A stretch of DNA of 7,821 bases. Origin: Proteobacteria bacterium UBA1278. Lineage in GTDB: Bacteria > Pseudomonadota > Gammaproteobacteria > Comchoanobacterales > Comchoanobacteraceae. Positions 4,681 to 7,821 of this stretch are shown here, in pieces. Location: the NCBI GenBank assembly GCA_002308435.1, contig DBUY01000025.1, forward strand, positions 1-7,821, read 5' to 3'. Made by a program: the position numbers and the translations under genes. Under the pieces are notes generated by a model. It searched no databases. It was not told the DNA's origin and saw only the letters and a list, made by a program, of their open reading frames with translations. How positions within the stretch are numbered: position 1 is the stretch's first letter; every line of letters begins with the position of its first letter.

Positions 4681-7560
4681 TTAGTTTGCCTGGTCAATGA
4701 GGCTACTGTTGTTGTTTATGTCGCTTGAGAAGCCATTGCCCATACTATTTGGGACACTACTTGTGCTGGAGCTACCAGTCATGCTGTTCTGGGTTATGTT
4801 CTGACAAAACACGCTGGTCGTATCTTGGCAAAAAATACTGTTCGGGGCACAAGGGTGCTTTGGGTCATCAACAATTAACTGCGATTGCGTTGTGATGCCG
4901 TCACCGACTGCATTTAAACACTGTTTTGACGTGTCATCGACGCAGAATGGGGTTGTATTGGCAATATATTGTGTCTGTCCAGCTAGGCAGACGGCGTTAG
5001 GACAAGCAGTGAGTTGATACTGCCCACAGCCAGTGCACTCTGGTCCAGTATAGGCCGACTGGGTGCTATTACCATTGCCAATTGGTGTCCAGCACATATT
5101 TTTGAGATCCGTGCAGTAGGTTAGGGTGCCTGCTTGATAATGTGGAGTTTGTTCAGCTGTACATTGAGCAGGACAAGCTGATATGGTTTTGCCACACAAA
5201 TTACAGGGTTGTCTTGGATTGCTTGATTGTCTGTATGCGGTCTGTTGACGAGTTAATGGATCAATTTTTGAGAAGCATGCTCCATTCGTATTACTGACAC
5301 AATAGCTGACGCCTATCGCATAATCATGCTTCAGTGTTTGTCCCTCGGCACAAGCATGGCATAGCGTAGTAGGGAACCGTCCACAGCTGCCGCATGGCTG
5401 ATCAGTGAATGGGACTTTGTCAGAATTTTCTCTGTTATTGATCAAATGATAGCATTGGTCACCGCTGAGGCAATATTGTGGGTTATTACTTGGTTTGGGT
5501 GTTCCTGTCGGGCAGCAGGCTGTCTTTCCGCAATTGTAGCATTCCCCCTCTTTGTAAGGTTCTTGCACGTCGCTGTCAAACTGTCTCGGTGTGAGGCAAG
5601 CCTGTTCTCTAGTGACGCAGTACTGCTTTCCTGTTTTATTGTCCTGCTTTATTTGTTGTCCCGGCGCACAGCCACCACAGTAACTATCTTTGAATAAACC
5701 ACACTTGGCACATTTTCCTGTGCTCGGCTTGTATGGTTTTTGTTTACCGTCAGTATTGATAAGCGTTAAGCATTGATAGGCTGGATGTTGACCACTACCT
5801 GATTGCTCGACGACACAGATTGACCGACTACCAATGTTCTGTTCTGTCTGTCCCTGTGGGCAATCGTCTGTGCATATTTCATTGGGCCACTTGCCACACA
5901 CCTTGCAGGGTGCCTCGCTAAACTTGGTCTGTTCATCTGAGCCATTACCTAGTGTCGTGTGACACTCTCCGGTCATTTGATCTACGCAGAATGTATAACC
6001 ATCTACTTGCACCTTTTTTTGATCTTGCAGGCATGTGGTTTCACACTTACTGATGTCATACATTCCGCAGAGACTACACCGGGGTTTCACGGCCCATGCT
6101 GGGCCGCTTGCAGTTGGTTGGTACCTAGTCTGCATAGTGTCGGGCCCACCTGGGTATTCAACTTTGGTCCAACATTCCGTTGTAATCGGATCGACACAAA
6201 TAGTTCTGTCGCCTTCCACTTTTCTTTCATGTTGCCACTGTTTGCATGTTGGGCAATTAGGAAACTGCCCAGTCTTGTCAACATATCCGCATTTACTGCA
6301 TGGGCCTGCGAATGAGTTGCTAGACCCTTCGTCAGAATAGTTCTTACATTGATACATTGTGCCATGCGGGCCATTGCGCAGCTGAGGCTCTTCTTTTAGA
6401 CATATTTCGTTGGATGAAGTAAAGCCATCACCGCCAGAGCTAAAAGGAAGAGTGGCTTTTATCATGTTTTCTGGGCAGCAATTACTTTTTCCGCACGGCA
6501 GACATGCGTTTGAGTCAATTTTTTGTGCTGTTTGCCGGTTGAGTTGCGTGTAGCAGTGAAATTCTCCGTCCATAAAGTTCTGTTTGCAAAATTTACCGTT
6601 TTGGTTACTCGCGGGGGTCTGGTTTTTCGTCTGGTCGCAGGGTTGGCATACTGTTCCGATTTTACCAACAGGTGGGTAACTATACTGTTTTACGGGTGAA
6701 CCATCTTGATCGATGCCACAACCGCAGATATTTTCGTTTCTGAATGACTGCTGGCTACCTGTGCTCTTGGTCGTCAAACATGCGTTGTGTGCATTTGTGT
6801 CGATGCAAAAGAGCTTTCCATTCACTGATTTTGCTTTTTGTTGTTTTGTGCACGGATCACATTCGCCCTCTGTATACGGCTCTTGTCGTGCGTTTTCTCC
6901 GTCCGGCGTATAGTAAGGCTTGAAGCATTTATTATCGTTACCGCGACATCCTACGAGTGTGTTTCCGTTGGATATTATACCTTGTCCTGGTTTACAGGCT
7001 CGACAATCGGAGCATTCACCCATCTGACACTGTCCGTTTCGTTGCTTGTATTTACACATCCAGCCTTTACCACAGGGAGAATTATCGCTGTTTGGGGTAA
7101 CCAAGCTTTGCACACCAGAGTTACTAGGCTCTCTCGCAGAGAGGCATTTCTGGTCTGGGGGTCTGGTGATGCATACAATAGGGTGTTCGGAATCTTGTGT
7201 TTGAACTGCATCTTGGAAAGCTGTGCAACAATTTGTGTTAGTCGCTCCCCCCATCGTATTGAGATATCCGCAAGGGCTACATGCACCCTCATAGTAGAAG
7301 CCTTGTTGCATACTTCCTTGTTTTGGTAATAGGCATGCGCCATTGCTATCTAGGCAAAACCCATTTTGCGGTGTTTGATTCTCTGCGCATTGAGTTGTAT
7401 TGTTGGTATTATCGGATACTAGTTCATCTCCGCTATCTCCGTTCTGAGCATAAATGCTACCTGGTTTTAATACATTTGTGCTTAGGTGGCTAATATTCTC
7501 ACCGTACGCAGATATAAAACTCATCAACATGAGTATTAGAAAAGGTCTTAACGATTTCAT
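4681..7560 (-). CDS. Very large secreted cysteine-repeat protein of unknown function
   Basis: I do not recognise a named family for this 959-residue protein. Residues 1-20 (MKSLRPFLILMLMSFISAYG) form a signal peptide without a lipobox Cys. It has 84 Cys (about 9%), an even number, which suits extensive disulfide bonding after export. From residue 94 to about 903 it is built of repeated modules of about 50-75 residues: CxxCG, then C-x0-4-C followed by a GQT-like turn, then [FYI]C[VLIT], then a sixth Cys. Ten modules have all six Cys (one at 94-139, nine in a row from 353 to 881); modules near 163-336 are irregular. The last 40 residues are polar, rich in Ser and Asn, with no anchor, LPxTG or outer-membrane barrel signature. 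The architecture recalls eukaryotic furin-like or protist CxxC surface proteins. No good ribosome site precedes the ATG. A tRNA-Phe gene lies upstream in the same direction. Confidence 0.9.
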   Translation of the reverse strand: MKSLRPFLILMLMSFISAYGENISHLSTNVLKPGSIYAQNGDSGDELVSDNTNNTTQCAENQTPQNGFCLDSNGACLLPKQGSMQQGFYYEGACSPCGYLNTMGGATNTNCCTAFQDAVQTQDSEHPIVCITRPPDQKCLSAREPSNSGVQSLVTPNSDNSPCGKGWMCKYKQRNGQCQMGECSDCRACKPGQGIISNGNTLVGCRGNDNKCFKPYYTPDGENARQEPYTEGECDPCTKQQKAKSVNGKLFCIDTNAHNACLTTKSTGSQQSFRNENICGCGIDQDGSPVKQYSYPPVGKIGTVCQPCDQTKNQTPASNQNGKFCKQNFMDGEFHCYTQLNRQTAQKIDSNACLPCGKSNCCPENMIKATLPFSSGGDGFTSSNEICLKEEPQLRNGPHGTMYQCKNYSDEGSSNSFAGPCSKCGYVDKTGQFPNCPTCKQWQHERKVEGDRTICVDPITTECWTKVEYPGGPDTMQTRYQPTASGPAWAVKPRCSLCGMYDISKCETTCLQDQKKVQVDGYTFCVDQMTGECHTTLGNGSDEQTKFSEAPCKVCGKWPNEICTDDCPQGQTEQNIGSRSICVVEQSGSGQHPAYQCLTLINTDGKQKPYKPSTGKCAKCGLFKDSYCGGCAPGQQIKQDNKTGKQYCVTREQACLTPRQFDSDVQEPYKEGECYNCGKTACCPTGTPKPSNNPQYCLSGDQCYHLINNRENSDKVPFTDQPCGSCGRFPTTLCHACAEGQTLKHDYAIGVSYCVSNTNGACFSKIDPLTRQQTAYRQSSNPRQPCNLCGKTISACPAQCTAEQTPHYQAGTLTYCTDLKNMCWTPIGNGNSTQSAYTGPECTGCGQYQLTACPNAVCLAGQTQYIANTTPFCVDDTSKQCLNAVGDGITTQSQLIVDDPKHPCAPNSIFCQDTTSVFCQNITQNSMTGSSSTSSVPNSMGNGFSSDINNNSSLIDQAN
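4852..6504 (-). repeat. Nine tandem six-cysteine modules within the large secreted protein
   Basis: Residues 353-903 hold nine consecutive modules, starting at C353, C421, C495, C552, C617, C674, C723, C786 and C842. Each has six Cys in the order CxxC, C-x0-4-C, single C, single C. In two modules (C361-C362 and C682-C683) the second pair is adjacent. The protein sequences between Cys have diverged strongly, so the DNA is not an obvious tandem repeat; this points to old duplications under selection for the Cys framework. Confidence 0.85.
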
Positions 7561-7769
7561 GTTTCGTGGGGATCAGTCTGTACTAAACATCTTTTCATAC
7601 TGACTTAATGAATGCAACTTGGATTTCGGCGCTATTGTTCGATTAGATGGTCTTGACCGATGTTGTCGTATTTACTGGATTGACTGTGCAGTCTTCTGCG
7701 TAGTTACCGCGTCTGTCTGTGTAGATAATCGGGTTTCAGGAGTGATCGGGATAACCGATGATAGTGTCT
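7561..7769 (-). other. Non-coding leader between tRNA-Phe and the cysteine-repeat gene
   Basis: No gene is supported in these 209 bases. After the tRNA (minus strand) there is a small hairpin, ATCGG/CCGAT with a 5-base loop (7745-7759), without a T-run, so read-through from the tRNA into the large gene is possible. No clear sigma-70 promoter or ribosome site is seen in the 60 bases before the ATG at 7560, and no Zur-like box. Confidence 0.4.
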
Positions 7770-7821
7770 TGGCCAGAGGCAGATTCGAACTGCCGACACG
7801 AGGATTTTCAGTCCACTGCTC
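7770..7821 (-). tRNA. tRNA-Phe (anticodon GAA), 5' part beyond the window edge
   Basis: Minus strand, visible from the end of the D-arm: anticodon loop CTGAAAA with anticodon GAA (Phe), variable region GTGTC, T-arm GGCAG-TTCGAAT-CTGCC, acceptor 3' strand TCTGGCC and discriminator A at 7770. The five-base variable loop excludes Leu or Ser. Pair 28-42 of the anticodon stem (bases 7815 and 7801) is U-U instead of a Watson-Crick pair. The 3' CCA is not encoded (A73 is followed by AG), so it must be added by a nucleotidyltransferase. The 5' acceptor strand and most of the D-arm lie outside the window. Confidence 0.93.

Noticed and set aside
5959..7329. Plus-strand open frames of 100-163 residues opposite the cysteine-repeat gene
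   Set aside because: They lack ribosome sites and domain features, and their Cys- and Ser-rich content is what the reverse strand of a Cys/Thr/Gln-rich repeat gene gives. They are shadows of the large gene.
4681..7560. Cysteine-repeat protein as a zinc-ribbon array or as TraN-like conjugation protein
   Set aside because: CxxC pairs could bind zinc, and Zur is next door, but the signal peptide and six-Cys modules fit exported disulfide domains better and no Zur-like box precedes the gene. No other conjugation gene is present and the regular module pattern does not resemble TraN as I know it.
7682..7693. Short inverted repeat GACT-GTGC-AGTC before the large gene
   Set aside because: Four to five base arms without a T-run or a promoter context are within chance expectation.
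1..7821. CRISPR arrays, insertion sequences, transposases, integrases or attachment sites
   Set aside because: No direct-repeat array, transposase-like protein or terminal inverted repeats were seen. Two tRNA genes at the edges could be integration sites, but no integrase or tRNA-end duplication is visible inside the window.

Overview
The window reads as chromosomal DNA of a gammaproteobacterium. The grounds are a PgsA-type phosphatidyltransferase followed directly by tRNA-Gly(GCC), the order seen in Escherichia coli (pgsA-glyW), a Zur-type Fur-family regulator with a matching gammaproteobacterial Zur-like operator, and a FadA-type thiolase. By eye the DNA is moderately AT-rich. A Ser/Asp-rich effector-like protein and a very large secreted cysteine-repeat protein suggest, without proving, a host-associated or intracellular lineage (Legionellales-like). 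No species can be named from the sequence.

Layout. At the left edge, minus strand, an L,D-transpeptidase gene (679-1569) is followed by pgsA (38-604) and a tRNA-Gly(GCC) gene cut by the window edge (1-47). The last three codons and stop of pgsA lie inside the tRNA gene. Divergently, on the plus strand, 1808-2542 encodes an unrecognised 244-residue, low-complexity, eukaryotic-looking protein whose start codon sits at the base of an 8-bp inverted repeat. It ends only 14 bp from the end of a convergent fadA-like thiolase gene (2557-3855, minus). The 316-bp gap between the thiolase and the zur start at 4172 is rich in structure: a 16-bp perfect palindrome, several inverted repeats with T-runs that could mark a small transcript, and a Zur-like box over the zur -10 element. 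zur (4172-4606, plus) converges on a 959-residue secreted protein (4681-7560, minus) with 84 cysteines in about 14 repeated modules. A 3'-partial view of a tRNA-Phe(GAA) gene (7770-7821, minus) closes the window.

How the genes work together. The left cluster serves the envelope: peptidoglycan cross-linking, anionic phospholipid synthesis, and a tRNA in the same probable transcript. The thiolase belongs to fatty-acid beta-oxidation but has no fadB-like partner here. Zur probably controls itself and zinc genes outside the window. The two unrecognised proteins (1808-2542 and 4681-7560) are the most likely to be lineage-specific and of biological interest.
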